This document shows, in pieces, positions 62,258-64,000 of a stretch of 64,000 nt of DNA (the stretch's first letter is position 1; each line of letters begins with the position of its first letter). This DNA comes from an uncultured Eubacteriales bacterium. GTDB taxonomy: Bacteria; Bacillota; Clostridia; Oscillospirales; Oscillospiraceae. The translations under genes and the position numbers were made by a program. The stretch lies in assembly GCA_900540635.1 (NCBI GenBank), contig UQGU01000001.1, positions 1 through 64,000 on the forward strand, given 5' to 3'. The notes beneath the pieces are model-generated. The model was not told the DNA's origin. It saw only the letters and a list, made by a program, of their open reading frames with translations, and searched no databases.

Positions 62258-62932
62258 CTAGGAGAGGAAATCCTCCGGGTTCATGGGCATATCCTGATAG
62301 GTGACGGAGAAATGGACATGGGGGCCAAGGGCGGTTTCTGCCAGGGCGCTTGTCCCGACCTCGCCGATCTGCTCTCCCAGCTCCACCGTCTCCCCCACTG
62401 CCAGCTCCGGCATCTGGGCAAGGCCCGAATAGGTGGTCTCATAGCCGCCGCTGTGGCGCAGCACCAGGGTGCAGCCCATGAGATCATCCTCCTTCACCGC
62501 CGTCACGGTCCCGTCGGCTGCCGCCAGGACGGGGGTTCCCGCCTCCGCGCCGTAGTCCACGCCATTGTGCACCCGCCAGTCCCGGGTGGTCTCATTGTAG
62601 CTCAGCGCGTCCATGGAGTAGACGGCGGCCTCGCTGCCCTGAACCGGCAGGCCGGTTTTCAATGGCTTCGAGGGGACCGTCGCCTGGGTCTGGGGCGGCT
62701 GGGTTTCCGCCCGGCTGGGGGCGGTCCCCTTTGTTTCCGGCTGCTCCGTGGCCGCCGCAGTGGTTTCACCGGTCCGGAGCACCACCTCCTGGGTTTCCAG
62801 CAGGGAGACCTGCTCCACCTTCTTCTGATTGTTCCGGTACACATAGCCCGTGATCCCGATAGCTGCCGCACACAGGACCAGGGCTATGTAGTAGCCCTTT
62901 CCTCCGATTCCGAAGGTTTTGTTATTGCGCAT
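62258..62932 (-). CDS. M23 peptidase-domain membrane protein, SpoIIQ-like
   Basis: A 224-residue protein with one N-terminal helix (about 12-32), a Thr/Pro-rich linker and a C-terminal LytM/M23 domain. Metal residues are present: 'DWRVHNGVDYGA' (HxxxD) and 'GPHVHFSVTYQD' (HxH). The 'NETTRDWRVHNGVDYGAEAGTPVLAAADGTVTAV' and 'YETTYSGLA' stretches resemble clostridial SpoIIQ, which with SpoIIIAH connects forespore and mother cell. No other spore gene is nearby, so a general wall endopeptidase is also possible. Confidence 0.72.
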   Translation of the reverse strand: MRNNKTFGIGGKGYYIALVLCAAAIGITGYVYRNNQKKVEQVSLLETQEVVLRTGETTAAATEQPETKGTAPSRAETQPPQTQATVPSKPLKTGLPVQGSEAAVYSMDALSYNETTRDWRVHNGVDYGAEAGTPVLAAADGTVTAVKEDDLMGCTLVLRHSGGYETTYSGLAQMPELAVGETVELGEQIGEVGTSALAETALGPHVHFSVTYQDMPMNPEDFLS

Positions 62933-63031
62933 TTTTCAGCACCTCCGAGGCTGAGTATAGCCAGGTTTTCCCGTGTTTAATCAGGGGAGCTGAAAAATCC
63001 TTAACCTTCCTCATCGGGGAAGGTTGGGAGA

Positions 63032-63192
63032 AAAAGCTTCCCCTACGGGGGAGCTGGCAGGGCGCAGCCCTGACTGAGGAGGGGCGTAATGAGCGGGAGC
63101 AGTGGGAAAAAACGCAACATACGAACCGCTCACTCCCGCAACGCCCCTCTTCCACCGCTGCGGCGGTCCCCCTTCCCCGCTGGGGAAGGTTA
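63032..63192. repeat. Family C palindromic repeat, complete copy
   Basis: AAAAGCTTCCCCTACGGGGG, a GGCAGGGCGCAGCCCTG hairpin, GACTGAGGAGGGGC, then CCCTCTTCCACCGCTGCGGC and CTTCCCCGCTGGGGAAGG. It is close to the copy at 20874-21029. Another end hairpin (CCTTCC/GGAAGG) lies just upstream at 63004-63024. Confidence 0.8.
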
Positions 63193-63237
63193 GGAGAAAT
63201 TGATACCTAAACTTTACGTTTTCCCATGAAAATTTTA

Positions 63238-63265
63238 TTGACAACCGGGAAAAATGCGATATAGT
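63238..63265 (+). promoter_or_regulatory. Predicted promoter of the potA-like gene
   Basis: TTGACA followed after 16 bases by TATAGT, about 51 bases upstream of the start codon. A short GTCG/CGAC hairpin lies in the leader. Confidence 0.65.
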
Positions 63266-63316
63266 TATACTGTCGTTTTTCGACATATTTTTGATAAAAA
63301 GAAACGGGGGAGGATA

Positions 63317-64000
63317 ATGTCCAAGGAACTCATCAGGCTCCGGGATCTTACCATGGAGTTCGACGGGGAACGCATTCTCGACGGCATCAATCTTTACATC
63401 AACGATCACGAATTTTTAACCCTGCTCGGCCCCTCCGGCTGCGGCAAAACCACCACACTGCGGATCATCGGCGGCTTTCTAACGCCCACATCCGGCACGG
63501 TGACATTTGATGGGAAAACGATCAATGATGTACCGCCCTATAAGCGGCAGATCAATACGGTATTTCAGCGATATGCGTTGTTCCCGCACTTAGACGTTTA
63601 TGATAACGTGGCATTCGGTCTTAAAATCAACAAGGTTCCCAAAGCGGAAATAGACCAGCGAGTGCGGGAAATGCTGGAAATCGTCAGTCTCAAGGGTTAT
63701 GAAAACCGGCGAATCGACGCCCTGTCCGGCGGCCAGCAGCAGCGTGTGGCCATTGCCCGCGCCCTGGTGAACCGCCCCAAGGTACTGCTTCTGGACGAGC
63801 CTCTGGGTGCTTTGGACCTGCGGCTGCGCAAGGACATGCAGAATGAACTGAAGCGCATCCAGCAGGCCATGGGCATTACCTTTATTTATGTGACCCACGA
63901 CCAGGAAGAGGCACTGTCCATGTCCGACACCATCGTTGTCATGGACAAGGGCCGCATCCAGCAGATCGGCAGGCCCGAGGATATCTACAACGAGCCCAAG
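63317..64000 (+). CDS. potA: Spermidine/putrescine-type ABC importer ATPase (3' end beyond window)
   Basis: The first 228 codons are in the window. Walker A '[16 protein letters not shown]', Q-loop '[21 protein letters not shown]', signature '[15 protein letters not shown]', Walker B '[16 protein letters not shown]' and '[14 protein letters not shown]' match the PotA subfamily closely. In contrast to the ATPase at 12007, it has no insertion between Q-loop and signature. GGGGGAGG precedes the ATG at 63317. The TOBE domain and any permease genes lie beyond 64000. Confidence 0.92.
   Translation, partial: MSKELIRLRDLTMEFDGERILDGINLYINDHEFLTLLGPSGCGKTTTLRIIGGFLTPTSGTVTFDGKTINDVPPYKRQINTVFQRYALFPHLDVYDNVAFGLKINKVPKAEIDQRVREMLEIVSLKGYENRRIDALSGGQQQRVAIARALVNRPKVLLLDEPLGALDLRLRKDMQNELKRIQQAMGITFIYVTHDQEEALSMSDTIVVMDKGRIQQIGRPEDIYNEPK

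Overview
The window looks like chromosomal DNA of a GC-rich Gram-positive anaerobe of the class Clostridia, most like gut Oscillospiraceae/Ruminococcaceae. This is an inference from protein families and style. Supporting features are consensus 17-bp-spaced sigma-A promoters, strong AGGAGG ribosome sites, a CIRCE-controlled groESL operon, lipoproteins with Thr/Ala-rich linkers, LPxTG pili with class C sortase, a SpoIIQ-like M23 protein and many short GC-rich palindromic repeats between genes. No tRNA, rRNA, CRISPR array, complete insertion sequence or prophage was found.

Layout: (1) 58-9838, an ApbE-like membrane protein and an oligopeptide importer operon (oppA-B-C-D-F, minus strand) whose parts carry unusual extra domains. 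(2) 9839-11942, an AT-rich patch with a broken RhuM gene and an FmdE-domain gene. (3) 12007-20856, a three-gene AfuABC/FbpABC-like importer, divergent from an operon encoding a binding lipoprotein, a sensor kinase and an AraC-type response regulator, which probably controls it. (4) 21037-33302, housekeeping and envelope genes: histidine phosphatase, ECF sigma/anti-sigma pair, choline-binding-repeat carboxypeptidase, UvrA, DUF2207-like protein, Ogt, RluA-type synthase and an ABC exporter. (5) 33614-45864, groESL, an LRR protein, a YtrA-like GntR/ABC-2 operon, aspartate aminotransferase, PepF and a DUF6110/P-type ATPase pair. (6) 45929-53105, a sortase-assembled pilus operon on the minus strand. 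(7) 53526-64000, an M16C protease, a Fic-fold gene with its own operator, carAB with a candidate attenuator, the M23 protein, and the start of a PotA-type ATPase that runs off the window.

The most unusual items are: a single polypeptide that joins a pilin-like domain, an LPQTG sorting signal and a complete sortase domain (45929-47158); ABC ATPases with long insertions in the nucleotide-binding domain; a Fic protein with Gln in place of the catalytic His and a palindromic operator wrapped round its promoter; and an intergenic element that at two loci is bracketed by direct copies of the local terminator hairpin. Four repeat families (here called A to D) fill most intergenic gaps and often abut each other.
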